Below are positions 9,696-20,199 of a DNA stretch of 64,000 bases, piece by piece. The translations under genes and the position numbers were made by a program. A model generated the notes under the pieces. It worked only from the letters and a program-made list of their open reading frames with translations. It was not told where the DNA came from and searched no databases. Position 1 is the first letter of the stretch; every line of letters starts with the position of its first letter. The stretch is taken from NCBI GenBank assembly GCA_963924555.1, contig OZ004582.1, positions 1,984,001 through 2,048,000 on the forward strand, read 5' to 3'. Source of the DNA: Crambe crambe (Eukaryota > Porifera > Demospongiae > Poecilosclerida > Crambeidae).

Positions 9696-11472
9696 ATAAT
9701 GCTACTCTAGTAGCAGCTGAAGCAGCTAAGGTAAAAATTAATCATTAGACATGATAAGAAGAAATGCAAAATTCTAGGGTGGCCTTTTATCTTTTTCACT
9801 AAATTCCTCAAAAGTGGCTACCCCGGTGTTGAACGGTGGTATAAGGAGGTCAGTTCCATACAGTGTGGTCCGCTTCACCATCATAATTGTAAGTAAATAT
9901 TCTACAGGAAGATTTGTTATTATTTCCCATCAACCAAGCCAGTATGCACTGGACATTGCTGGTATCACATGATACAATAATACCTGATATAATGATAATA
10001 ACTACGACACTATTTCACCAGGTGGTTGACATGAAAAAAAAAAAACAACAACAGAATATTATGACCCTTTGCATCATGATTCTCCCGCCTACTGGACACA
10101 TATGTGACCGGCTCTGGGAAAACCCTCTGTGTCTGGTGAAAATTAAAAAATTTTTGTTATGGTAAAATTTATTACACTTTGGCTCTTTATTGCGCAAATT
10201 TCAAAGCTATAGCTTTTATGACGCCTGAGGAACAGCTCTTAGAAAGATCGAGGTAGCGTCCATTTAGCGTTATTGTTTTTTCGAGAAAAGCTGACTAAGC
10301 AACGTGAACATTATTTCTGGACATGCCCGTGGACTATTAAATTGACGGTGGGTGGGGTTTCGAACTGTATAGTTAGTAAGAAGCTAGTTTCTTGCCTTTT
10401 GGCTCGAGAAAGGTCCAACCAAAGCTCCGAGAAGAGAAGCAAGGTACCGAAGGTAGCGCAGATAGCTTAGTAAGTTCATATTTCCCAGCGCATAAGCTGG
10501 AAAGCCTGCCTAAAGTTCAATGAATTTCAGCCTGACTAGAATCTCTGTGCACGAAGCTTCAATGGCTGACTAGCTAACTTTAGCGCTTCATTTGAAGCAT
10601 TTGTATTTGTAGTCTGAGCTCCAAACTTCATCTGTGCTTTGTTCAAATCATAGTTGTCATTTATGCTTAAAAAAAATTTTAGCCAAATTTTGGCACTGTC
10701 AACTAAACGTGCTCATATCTGATAATTGATTTTTGCACCGGACGGAGGGTATTATTAAGTAATCCCCAATTATACACTCCAGCATCTAATGACTGCCACT
10801 ACTATTTTCAGGTCCTATTTGGAAACAGAGTATGAAAATCATTTTAGGAATATGAACATAGAGAGGTATACGTAATTAAACTATACTTGTAAAACTAGTC
10901 GATTATGACTCCAGGATATACCTTTGCAAGAAAACTCCTTTGACTGTGGAGTATTTGTCTGTCAGTATATTCTCTATCGAACACTTGGACAGTCTATGAC
11001 CTTTCAGCAAGTAAGACTAGAATAATGTCGTAACTGCTTCAACTGAACATGTGAGTGAGTACAAGCTAATACAATTACATGCGTACTAATAATATCAACA
11101 ATTATCATTAGAACTCACTCCCAAAGAAAAAGAATATTAGAGTCTTATAACACTTTACACTTATTACGACTCTAAAATCTACCTTGAACCAGTATATACC
11201 AGAGGTCTTCATTATCCAATACCCAATACTTCTTTTCGACCATCAGCTAATCCATCCATTCAAAGTATCTCTTCTCGACCACCAGCCAATCTGCACCCTC
11301 AAAGTATGTCTTCTCAACTATCAGCTAATCCATGCCCTCAAATCTCTTCTCAACCATCAGCCAATCCACACCCTCAAATGTCTTCTCAACCATCAGCCAA
11401 TGAAAGCATGTCTTTGCAACCATCAGCCAATCCATCCTACTTACCTTCCATGTCCACTGAGTCATCAGGCTA
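9696..11472 (+). CDS. Ulp1/SENP-type (C48) protease exons with Ser/Pro/Asn/Gln-rich tail
   Basis: C48 proteases process or remove SUMO-like modifiers. Exon 9696-9730 is small. Exon 9778-9888 reads FFTKFLKSGYPGVERWYKE, the substrate-binding region. Exon 9908-9961 reads LLLFPINQASMHWTLL, the catalytic-His block (CAC 9947-9949). Exon 10915-11010 reads DIPLQENSFDCGVFVCQYIL, the Cys block (TGT 10945-10947), and ends at GTAAGA. The catalytic Asp (YD) is seen only out of frame near 10001-10020, so the His exon boundary is uncertain. The last coding stretch, 11190-11472, is a repeat of SxQPSANPxPQ-like units ending at a TAA beside a TIR-element insertion. It starts about 140 bp after the USP His box on the same strand, so one composite gene is possible. 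Confidence 0.65.
10101..10143. repeat. Repeated element terminus (TGTGACCGGCTC motif)
   Basis: TGTGACCGGCTCTGGGAAAA, with ACCCTCTGTG following, matches the reverse complement of 55292-55331 and partly the end at 10729-10750 (GCACCGGACGGAGGG). It probably marks the edge of a DNA element lying in the Ulp1-like intron (about 10.1-10.75 kb). The element's other end is only weakly complementary. Confidence 0.45.
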
Positions 11473-11645
11473 ATTAGCCTCGTTCCCAGGCTCTCAGTGA
11501 AACAGGAAATGTGGGGGCGGAAAGGAGAGCCTGGTTTCTACTGCACGCATGGGCGTGTAAATTTTGACCACATAATTATATAATTATATTCATAACATGA
11601 TTGATGATGTAATTAAGTAAACGTCACAATTAGTACAAACGCGCA

Positions 11646-11860
11646 ATGGATGCATGTCGCTTGTGTGAGCAGAGTGCAGCTATTGCCTTGTTTAGCAGTT
11701 CTGGATTATCATAGAAGTAGGATCAACAAACTCCTGGATGTCCCTGAGCTAGCTCCAGATGACCCCTTCCCATCACACATCTGTCAAGCTTGCAAGAGGA
11801 GAATACTTTCCTTGGAGAAGGCAACTGCAAACATTACTAGCTTCAAAGAGCTGGCCAGAT
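11646..11860 (+). pseudogene. ZAD-like zinc-finger gene start inside the TIR element
   Basis: ATG at 11646 begins MDACRLCEQSAAIALFS. After a frameshift the downstream frame reads RINKLLDVPELAPDDPFPSH followed by ICQACKRR. The CRLC ... D(D)-P-F/LP-x2-IC-x2-C layout matches the zinc-associated (ZAD-type) N-terminal fold. Only this domain is left. It is followed head-on by the RecQ-like fragment. Confidence 0.5.
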
Positions 11861-11892
11861 CTTCTTTGCGGAGATCCCTTGAGAGCAGGGGC

Positions 11893-12092
11893 ACGAACAC
11901 ATCCTTGCCATCAAATACAGCTCGGATAGCCAGCTTCTGCTCTTCCTTCAGCAACAGTTCGGGTAAACCAAGCATTGACAGGGCATGAGAAAGCGCTTGC
12001 GGATAGTGGGAACTTGAATCGCTTGAAGAAACGCTAGAAGAAACACTCTCAGAAACGAACTCATCTTGCACAAAAAAACGCTGATTAGACAA
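11893..12092 (-). pseudogene. RecQ-like helicase gene start inside the TIR element
   Basis: The minus strand starts MSNQRFFVQDEF, runs through a Ser-rich stretch, and reads LLLKEEQKLAIRAVFDGKDV. This is the motif 0/Q-motif region of RecQ-type DEAH helicases (L-x3-Q-x2-A-I-x8-GKDVFV). The Walker A motif that should follow is lost at the junction near 11893. The coding start sits close to the right TIR, as expected if the parent element carried a helicase gene reading inwards from that end. Confidence 0.55.
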
Positions 12093-12205
12093 AAATTATA
12101 ATTATGATGAAATCAAGAACGGGAAAGTACGGAGGGAATCCAAATCCCCCGGAATGTGAGGGATCCGACATTTCCCGTTTCACTGAGAGCCTGGGAACGA
12201 GGCTA

Positions 12206-12680
12206 CAGGCTAATATACCTGCAGTTCCTTCCATCAAGAGTCCTTCTCCTCCAGCATTAGCATCATCTGACACTCCACAGCTACCAGTTGCCATCTCAAA
12301 TCACTACCCCCTCTTCAATCTCTAATTCACAGTTCTCAATTCTCAAACATATCACCAATAATTATTGTCAGTCACTCACCCTTTAAAACACCACGATTCT
12401 CTGTCACCAACTATATCAACCCTAGATATGTACAGTCATCCATCAAAAGCTTTGTCAGTCACTGCGTCTCCTATCTTGCAGATGAATAGAACATTTGAAT
12501 CAATAACAGAGTTCCAAGAAGATACGAAGAAACACATTATTGCAAACTATACAGAAGAAGATCACGAACAATTGAATCAGCCTTGAAAAGAAAACCGAAA
12601 AAAAAATTAATCATAAAATCAAGTTTACTGAAATGGAGATATGCTGCATTCATGGAAAAAGACCAAATCAAATGTAAGTA
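12206..12680 (+). pseudogene. Continuation of low-complexity coding region
   Basis: After the TIR insertion, plus-strand frames encode Pro/Ser-rich sequence (NIPAVPSIKSPSPPALASSD at the start), then a charged stretch (TKKHIIANYTEEDHEQLNQP, 12365-12586). A different frame gives a basic end, SALKRKPKKKLIIKSSLLKW, closing at a TAG beside a GTAAG near 12675. Frame changes suggest decay or unrecognised small introns. It is probably the 3' part of the Ulp1-like gene. No domain recognised. Confidence 0.35.
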
Positions 12681-13349
12681 GACTTGCAACAGATTCATGC
12701 ATGTGGGTGGGATAAAACTATGATGCAGTCATTTAACAAAAAAAAACAACAAACTATCCAACTTCCAAACACTTATAAAGTGCACATGGCATTGGCTCAA
12801 CCTCTTTATTAACCCTCTGCGCATGCACGAGAGGGTTGTTTGTTTATTTGGTGCCACACCCCTTTCAGGTCCAGGATTTGAACCTGTAGCACATGCTTAC
12901 TGCAGCGTGGAGGGTTTGCACTTTAATAGTACTTTCATTTGAACCCCTACTTGGACCCATTGATAGAGGATAAAGCTGAAGTTGGATAATTTTTTTTTCC
13001 ACTAATTAAATTTTGTACTTATGGCAAGTGATAAACCTGATATGAGAGAGGCAAATATCAAATTTGGCCTATTCAAAAACATACCATTTTACACTATTGT
13101 AGGACTTACTGTTCATGGTTCATTATTTTGTTGTATCATAGTTCAATTTTTCTCTGCTTAATTGGAGTTCTCTTTATGACCATAAGATAAAATGGTGAAA
13201 GTGTGGGCTGGTTTAATCTAAGAGAGAGTCGAACATTTTTTGGTCCTTCGAGCCGGATTCTGTCTTAGATCACACTGTGAGAACTCTCGAAATTGGTCCG
13301 TTCCGGAACATCAGTCTGTCCACGTGTATACTATCGTTGCCTGTCAACA
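12681..13349. other. AT-rich spacer before the BEL/Pao element
   Basis: No gene seen. ACCCTCTGCGCATGCACGAG at about 12814-12833, with its own complement nearby (GAGAGGGT), is a short palindrome-like feature, also met in variant form near 61035. GGTTCAAATCC on the minus strand near 12870 looks like a pol III B box, but no A box was found. Confidence 0.35.
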
Positions 13350-14580
13350 ATGGATGAAGCGAACGTGTCCCGACTACGGAAACATCGAGGTGTGTCTAGA
13401 GCATCTATTAAGTAAGAGACATCAAAGACGCTGCCAGAGACGCAGAGGCGGTCGACACTGCTCAACGCTACAAGGAAAGGTTAATTGCTTTGAATGCTGA
13501 GTTCAAGACTCACCACTACAGCATTATCGATGCAGTTGATGATCAGAAGATTATCAAATCCAACCTACCTGCAGCCAGTGCTAGTACCAAAGACATTCAG
13601 TCCAGGAAACTAAGCCACCTAGGACGAGCTCTTGAGTTAGTGGGTACTGAAATTCAATCAATACCAGAAGATTCTGATGACACTTATCTTCTACAGCAGT
13701 ACAGTGATCGTCTGGATGAGTTCAAGACTGAATTGAAAGCTATCCATGCAGAACTTTTCGCTTTCGGACCGGAAGAAACTGATGACCTGTTCAATGTGTA
13801 TGCCAGACTCTCAAAGAAGATTTTCGATTCTTGCCACAAAGTCAAGAAGTCACTGGGTGAACGTGAAACACTTGCTAATCATGGATTCAAAGGCGTGTAA
13901 CTACCCAAGTTGGAAGTCCCAACATTTGATGGGAATGTTCTCAATTGGACCACCTTTTGGGAGCAATTTTCAATATCAGTTCATGATCGTACCAACATAT
14001 CAGAACCAGAGAAGTTGGTTTATTTGCAGCAGGCATTGAAAGACGGCTCTGCCAAACACACAATAGAAGGATTATCACGTTCGGGTAATCAATACAATGA
14101 AACTGTGGATTGCCTACAACAGAGATATGACCGTCCCAGATTGATACATCGCACTCATGTTCAGATGATTGTCGAGATTCCTCCACTCAAGGAAGGAACG
14201 GGTAGAGAAATTCGTCGATTACATGACAAAGTCCAACAACATTTAAGGGCTTTGAAATCCATGGGAAAGGAGCCACCTGGTTCTTTTATTACCTCTGTGT
14301 TGGAGCTGAAACTTGATGCAAGTACCATGTTCGAGTGGCAGAAGACTCTACCGAAGTTCCCCACTACAACGAGGTGCTTGAATTTCTGAATATGCGGGCT
14401 CAGAAGTCTCCGACCATGGAAAGAAAACTAGCAAGAGTACTGCCAATTGTGTATTGTGTAAGAATGACCGGCATCCCCTCTATGTATGCCCAAAGTTTAA
14501 GAATCTATCCCATGAGCAAATGATCACAGCACTGAAAGAGCATTCTGTGTGCATGAATTGTAACTGTTCATTCAACACTC
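13350..14580 (+). pseudogene. BEL/Pao gag-like polyprotein
   Basis: ATG 13350 begins MDEANVSRLRKHRGVSRASI, with a stop a few codons on and a frame change. From 13490 the frame is long and continues past one stop at 13898 into the DUF1759 region, LPKLEVPTFDGNVLNWTTFW, then NETVDCLQQRYDRPRLIHRT. After another frame change come CKNDRHPLYVCPKF and HSVCMNCNCSFNTHGC, the paired zinc-binding motifs of Pao gag. It would package the RNA. Three or more frame breaks make it non-functional. Confidence 0.75.
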
Positions 14581-15090
14581 ATGGATGTGCTACTAAGATT
14601 CAGATTCTACAGAGTAGCACTGATCGCTGATGTAAGCAGAATGTACAGAGTGGTGCAGTTGTCCGAACCAGATAAGGATCTTCATAGGTTCGTCTGGAGA
14701 GAAGACGCCGGGAAGCCACTGCAAGACTTCCGTACGACCCGTGTGACATTTGGAGTATCAGCATCACCCTTTGCAGCTAATATGGTTGTAAAACAAAACA
14801 CCAGTGAGCTAGCCATCCAGTACCCTCTTGCTGCAAAAGCTGTTACCAAGTCTTTTTATGTGGACGACTGTCTATCTGGTGCAGATACCGTGAGTGATGC
14901 TGTGGAAATGCAGGCACAACTGCAAGAAATGTTTGAAAAGGGAGGTTTCTTACTTCGGAAGTGGAACTCCAGTGAAAAGGCTGTGTTAGAACATGTTTCA
15001 TCTTTAACAAATCAGTTCACCTGCTCTCAGATCCACAGCAGTTTACAAAGACACTAGGAATTCAGTGGAATTCCTGTCAAGATAGCTTCC
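14581..15090 (+). pseudogene. BEL/Pao reverse transcriptase, first part
   Basis: The frame reads ALIADVSRMYRVVQLSEPDK (RT block A with its catalytic Asp), then TRVTFGVSASPFAANMV, and SFYVDDCLSGAD (block C YVDD). The downstream frame shifts at about 15025 and continues as TKTLGIQWNSCQDSFL until the E1 insertion at 15092. Gag joins this region without a protease, indicating an internal deletion. Confidence 0.8.
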
Positions 15091-15091
15091 T

Positions 15092-16172
15092 ACAAGTAAG
15101 GGAAAAAGCATTTCGTGAAATGAAAAAAGATGTAGGGATGACCACTGCTCAAAAAAGTAAGGAAACAAGAAGGATGGAATCTTTGTTCTGTATATCCAGC
15201 CAACAATCCCTACATGTACGTACATTAGCTACTACACTATAATCTGAAGCTACCCGACGTATATGTAGGGATTGTTGGCTGGATATACAGAACAAAGATT
15301 CCATCCTTCTTGTTTCCTTACTTTTTTGAGCAGTGGTCATCCCTACATCTTTTTTCATTTCACGAAATGCTTTTTCCCTTACTTGTTCCTGGTCTTTTTT
15401 CCTCTCTTTTATGGTTTTAGCTATGTATAGAGTTCATTCTTCTATGTGTATGCAGGGACAGATGAAAGAAGAATAGTTCTCCAATAGCATACCAGCCCAA
15501 TCATTATCAACGAGTCAAGGTGGAGGTAGAAGATGCTGAAATAGAGTCTACCTTGTTGAATCTAAATCCCCGAGTCGAAACAGTAGTCTATCATCATCAT
15601 CATCATTATTCTAGCTACATATACCTATACCTAGGACCTAGCTAGCTAGCTAGCTAGCTAGAGGCAGCTGAGTAATATTATAATTTCGAATAATTGGATA
15701 TCAAATACATGCGCATGCGTATTATAGAAAAGATGGCTTCCTAATTGAATTAGTCGAGTGCTGTGCTCCTTAGTGTCTCCTTTTTCATCGACTCTTTCGA
15801 GGATCAACGAGTAGAAAAGATCGTAGTTCGTAGAATTTGGAGTGGATTTGTCCAGAAATCATAGCTGTAGCTTGAGTGGTTCGAGAGATATGGTTGTCTA
15901 AGAAGAATAATAAGAAGAAGAATAATAATAATAATAGAGAAGAAGAAGAATATAGCGATTTACCTGCTTGCCGTATTTCTGAAACGGTAAGCTCCCTGGT
16001 CCTGAAACTTGGTCTGCACATTGTAGTAGGCTCTAGTAGGCTGGATAATCATTCACAGTAGCTTTTGTTAGGTCTAAGTGGGGAAACTGGAATTTCACTT
16101 TTGTATTAGTCTATAGGCGGCGCGCGCGGCCGTCCGAGTCATCCCTACATAGAGAGTGCTACCGCACTCTCT
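15092..16172 (-). mobile_element. Non-autonomous element E1, copy 2, inside Pao pol
   Basis: The reverse complement of 6072-7255, without the internal duplication. The left part is a 295-bp near-perfect hairpin (15092-15386) with arms beginning ACAAGTAAGGGAAAAAGCAT. The right end is AGAGAGTGCTACCGCACTCT. Pao coding stops at 15090 (...QDSFLQ) and resumes at 16175 (EVLKPDNQKEVTKR), so the insertion postdates the retrotransposon. No clear target duplication was found. Confidence 0.8.
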
Positions 16173-16174
16173 GA

Positions 16175-17340
16175 TTGGAAGTACTCAAACCCGACAACCA
16201 AAAGGAAGTAACGAAACGTGCATTAGTTTCTGATATTGGAAAGACATTCGACGTTCTTAGCTGGTACTCTTCCACGATAATCAAGGCGAAAATTTTATTG
16301 CAGAGAGTGTGGGAGGCAAAAGTCGACTGGGATGAGGTAGTGCCACAACCAATCCTCGACGAGTGGTTACAGTGGAGATCAGAGTTGACAAAGATCACTG
16401 AGATGAGCATTCCTCGTTTTATTATCCAAAATCTGTGAGAATTCGATCATTTCAACTACATGGATTTGCAGATGCTTCTGAGTTAGCCTATGCTGGCGTA
16501 GCTTATCTTCGGATGACAGATACAGATGGTTGCATTTTAGCTCCAAGACCAAGGTTGCACCAATTAAACGTTTAACACTTCCCAGACTGGAGCTTTGTGA
16601 ATCTAATCTACTTGCCAAGTTGTTATCACATGTCAAAGAAGCACTGAATTTACCACTCCAAGAAGTCTATGCTTGGACAGATAGTACAATAGTCCTGAAT
16701 TGGTTGGATGGTAATCCTCGAAGATTTTTAAACCGTGTATCCTGTATCATGGAGCTCATTACCATGTTAGTGGTATTCAAAATCCAGCAGACTGTGCATC
16801 TCGTGGTCTGTTCCCTTCTGAGTTGATGGAGCACACTCTTTGGTGGAATGGGCCCGAGTGGCTAGCAAAGACCTCGGACCATTGGCCTAAACTCAATAAA
16901 GATAGTATTGAGATGACTATTATGATTGAAGACACTGAAATTTGTCTATCTGTGATAGCAAGGCCTGTAGATCCAGTCATTGATGTTAGTCCAATTTCAA
17001 GTTTCACTACCCTCAAACGAGTCACAGCATGGATACTGCGTTTTGTAAATAACTGTTTTAGAGATAGGCAGAAAGAATCCTCTTATCTGACTGCAAGAGA
17101 GATTGAAGCAGCTGAACGTTATTGGCTCTCTGTATCACAGCATGATCACTTTCTGGAAGAAATTGAAATCCTGAAAAGGGGAAAATCTCGCAAAATCTAG
17201 TTGTCTTTGCACCTTCATCCATTCCTGGATTCATAATCGTTGTTACGTGTTGGTGGTAGGGAACAAAGTACCAAGAAATCAAGTTCAAGCCAGCATCCAG
17301 TCATTGTTCTGGAAAACATTCTGTTGCAAAACTACTGATT
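16175..17340 (+). pseudogene. BEL/Pao RT end, RNase H and integrase N-terminus
   Basis: After the insertion: KRALVSDIGKTFDVLSWYSS and WEAKVDWDEVVPQPILDEW (RT thumb/connection). RNase H follows at about 16450-16760 ([51 protein letters not shown]). Then come LWWNGPEWL and the zinc-binding/integrase N-terminal region, and HPFLDS...RVGGR near 17215-17260. Frame breaks at 16438, 16530 and 16826. The integrase catalytic core is absent. Confidence 0.75.
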
Positions 17341-17470
17341 CGGTCTGAGATTACTCCATGCTCCTGACTTCTATGCTGAGTCAACGTTTTCACAGAGTAT
17401 GTGACTCTGATTGTTTGTTGGTACCCCCAAAAAAAAATTACTGATGATATTTACAGCTGAAATTCATCTC
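17103..17470 (+). repeat. Inverted-duplication arm 1 (Pao 3' fragment)
   Basis: This 368-bp arm is matched in reverse complement by 19176-19543. Both include the integrase N-terminal coding and the downstream GGTACCAACAAACAATCAGA segment. A YR gene copy lies between the arms. Confidence 0.85.
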
Positions 17471-18072
17471 TATGGCTTTAGAGATAGGTTGTACTCCAGA
17501 TCTGCAAAACACTATACTGCGCATGCACATGTCGAATATTGAAACCCTGAGTCAGCATAATTAACCTCAACGTTTCTGCAGCCAGCTTTAATTTGGAAGT
17601 AGACTAGGAGTGGTAGATATCGCCTAGCTAGTTAGTAGATTGCAGCGGCAGAGTGTGCTGCTTTTGGGGGCAAGAGTCAAAGTTAGAGTGGATCATCTGA
17701 TTTTAGTATCTTTGGACGGTCGTTGTTTTCGCTGCTGCAGACAGCCAGTAGACTCCAGCTGCCCAACTCTCGGTGTGCCACTTTGCACAGCACAGGCCTA
17801 CCCAAAGAAGGCAAGGTTAGCCTCCGCTGTTGTTTTGTCTCTGCACAGCTGTGTCCGGCGATTGGTGGTAGTCAATTATTGAGGTTTTGCTCTATAGAGT
17901 GAGCGGCCGTCCTTCTGTACTTTTGGTAATCCCAAAGCAAATATCTTTGCTGATCCAGACACATCAATGAGAATGTTTGGGCTATAAAAAAATGTATCAC
18001 CTTTTATATCACTATCCTAACTTACGAGAATGATTGATTACATTTTAAATAAAAAGAACTGTTGGATTGCTG
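17471..18072. other. Unassigned sequence between the arms
   Basis: About 600 bp with only short frames. It lies just beyond the stop codon of the minus-strand YR gene, so part may be its 3' region. Confidence 0.4.
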
Positions 18073-19232
18073 TCACTTGCTCTGCTTTATTATGTTTTTG
18101 ATCTTGTCCTGTATATTTTGTGGTGTCCTTCCCTCAAACTGCATATCACACTCAGAAAGTTTTGCCACTTTAGACCTCTCTCCGCCAATGTCGAAATATC
18201 TCTTTAGGATTGAGTATTCTTCTTCGGAATAGAGTCGTCTCTTTTTTGCTGGTGGTTGATGAGGGTGTAGTGCGTCATATGGCTGGCTGTGGTTTCAGCC
18301 TGCGCTACGGATGTTGCTATCTGTTTTCTTGCCCACTCGGAACTTCTTCCCAAAATGTTCAGATAGTTTTTCAAGCTCGGTTCCCACGTGTGTCACTCTC
18401 TCTGAATATCAGATCGGCTCCAGCCTTCTCTCCGGCATATTTGGTTAGTAGCTGATGCACTCTATTGTGCATTGCGATGTTAGCTGATCAATGGGAGGCA
18501 GTCGTCTTGTGCTGCCACACCTTGACGACATGAAAATTGGCGGTTTTCTGCGAGTTTTCTACCTCCGAGGCAGTCATGTTGGCCACAGCCTCCTGCCGCT
18601 GGAAGTTAGTATAAGTGAGATGGCACATCAAGAACCTGGACAGTAATAGTAGTGGCAGTGTCATTAGTAGAAGCAGTGGTATAGTTACACATTAGTAGCA
18701 GCAATCGTGGTATTGACTTACCTCCTAAATTTCTAATATCTTCTCGAATGTCGAGTCGGCCACAAGGAAGTTTGTTAGTTCTGTTGGTGGCGTTGAGCTG
18801 CAACTCGCAAAGTCTTTCTTCTTTGCAGCCATTATTTTTTTTCTTTATTGAGTCCTTTTTTCATTGAGGCCGTCTTTATGCTCGCTCTGGCAGCCAATTT
18901 CTCATTTGCTTCGCTTGGCTCATCTGGCATGCTGTAGAAATGTTTTTAATGTATGCAGCATCGTCAATGCTTATCGTTGCTTACCGGTAGACGATGAAAC
19001 TCTGCGCAAAGCAGAGCGTGTTGAGCTTTGATATTATCCAACTTGGCCCCAGTCTCCTTTGTCTGAGCTCCTCAACGAATGCCTCTATTTTTTTTATGCT
19101 GATAACTTGTTCGATGTCTATCTCCTCTGGATGAGCAAAGAAAAGGTACTTGGAGAGGTAGAAAAGGTACTTGGAGAGATGAATTTCAGCTGTAAATATC
19201 ATCAGTAATTTTTTGGGGGGGGTACCAACAAA
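18073..19232 (-). pseudogene. Crypton-like tyrosine recombinase with SANT-like tail (YR-A)
   Basis: The minus strand begins with a helical N-terminal core-binding segment (KIEAFVEELRQRR ... SKLNTLCFAQSF), ending at a GTAAG donor near 18985. The next exon reads CSSTPPTELTNFLVAD. The one after has RFLMCHLTYTNFQRQEAVAN (arm-I Arg region) and VVKVWQHKTTASH. Later frames carry SHMTHYTLINHQQ, which could be the C-terminal HxxH/W and Tyr segment. The end, RRLYSEEEYSILKRYFDIGG ... IQDKIKNI, resembles a Myb/SANT helix set and stops at 18073-18075. Frameshifts are present. YR proteins cut and join DNA through a Tyr nucleophile. Related to YR-B and YR-C. Confidence 0.6.
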
Positions 19233-19543
19233 CAATCAGAGTCACATACTCTGTGAAAACGTTGACTCAGCATAGAAGTCAGGAGCATGGAGTAATCTCA
19301 GACCGAATCAGTAGTTTTGCAACAGAATGTTTTCCAAAACAATGACTGGATGCTGGCTTGAACTTGATTTCTTGGTACTTTGTTCCCTACAACCAACACG
19401 TAACAACGATTATGAATCCAGGAATGGATGAAGGTGCAAAGACAACTAGATTTTGCGAGATTTTCCCCTTTTCAGGATTTCAATTTCTTCCAGAAAGTGA
19501 TCATGCTGTGATACAGAGAGCCAATAACGTTCAGCTGCTTCAA
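19176..19543 (-). repeat. Inverted-duplication arm 2 (Pao 3' fragment)
   Basis: Reverse complement of 17103-17470, same length. It contains the start of the YR-A frame at its inner edge. Confidence 0.85.
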
Positions 19544-19544
19544 T

Positions 19545-19775
19545 GGGTTGCTATCTTATATAGTTTCGTGAGCCAGAATCCTGATGCCCTGTTGCTGAAC
19601 TATCCGCGCAACATGTCCTGTTGCACAACGGGCCTGCTGCACAACAGGTCGCTACCTTATAGTCACGAGCCAGAATCCAGATGCCCTGTTGCAGAACTAC
19701 ATGTCCTGTTGCACAACGGGCCTGTTGCACAATGGGTTGCTATCTTATAGTCTCGCAAGCCAGAATCCTGAGATT
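19545..19775 (+). repeat. ~95-bp minisatellite
   Basis: The unit contains GGGTTGCTATCTTATA, AGCCAGAATCC and CCTGTTGCACAACGGGCCTG; about 2.3 copies. Confidence 0.8.
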
Positions 19776-20199
19776 TTTTGTGTACATATCCACGACTTCC
19801 TGTAATACCGGATTAAAAGTGCAGCAAGTTCAGTAGTGCTGTTTACAAGCTTCAGTCGTTGGCTTAAATCCATATACCTATATATATATATATATATATA
19901 CAAATTTCTGATAGCTATACTTAAATAACTCACTCTTCTCCTCCCCTCAGTTTTGAACTGAGATACCAAGCTTCTACAATACTTCACTGCTTCATCATAT
20001 TTTGTATTTAACTTTTCCTTCTTCTTTTAGTACTTTTACGATTGCATCCTGTTCCAATACATTATTATTATCTGATAAACTAAGTACTAGCTATTAATAC
20101 CTTGAAATTAATCTCTTCCCTGAGCTCACCAGTGATAATGTGATGACCTTAAGGGTGTATTAGTTATTGGGGCCAGCATAGGCTGTGAGGGTTTGCTTA
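19776..20199. other. Spacer with (TA)n
   Basis: A TA dinucleotide run at about 19876-19900. No gene recognised. Confidence 0.5.

Larger units (their letters stand above)
11475..12205. mobile_element. 731-bp TIR element with 9-bp target-site duplication
   Basis: The 29-bp perfect terminal inverted repeats are TAGCCTCGTTCCCAGGCTCT... at 11475-11503 and their reverse complement at 12177-12205. CAGGCTAAT is duplicated on both sides (11466-11474 and 12206-12214). The TSD length and TIR recall Mutator-like elements. The interior holds two gene starts on opposite strands (ZAD-like and RecQ-like), pointing inwards and both cut short. This fits an internal-deletion derivative of a larger autonomous element. 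Inserted in the low-complexity tail of the Ulp1-like gene. Confidence 0.85.
13350..17470 (+). mobile_element. BEL/Pao LTR retrotransposon, decayed and interrupted
   Basis: Order on the plus strand is gag (13350-14580), reverse transcriptase (14581-15090), a 1.08-kb insertion (15092-16172), the rest of RT with RNase H (16175-16760), and the N-terminal integrase region (16823-17340). The protease and N-terminal RT are missing through a deletion at about 14580. The C-terminal half of the integrase and both LTRs were not found. The 3' 368 bp are repeated in inverted orientation at 19176-19543. Confidence 0.8.

Noticed and set aside
11184..11477. 97-codon open frame in the repeat-rich region after the Ulp1 exons
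   Set aside because: The neighbouring frame gives a regular Ser/Gln/Pro/Ala/Asn repeat ending in a stop and is the likelier coding frame; the open frame is its shadow.
12840..12920. Minus-strand GGTTCAAATCC, possible tRNA or tRNA-derived SINE B box
   Set aside because: No A box at the right distance and no cloverleaf could be drawn by eye. A similar B-box-like string near 35110 fails for the same reason.
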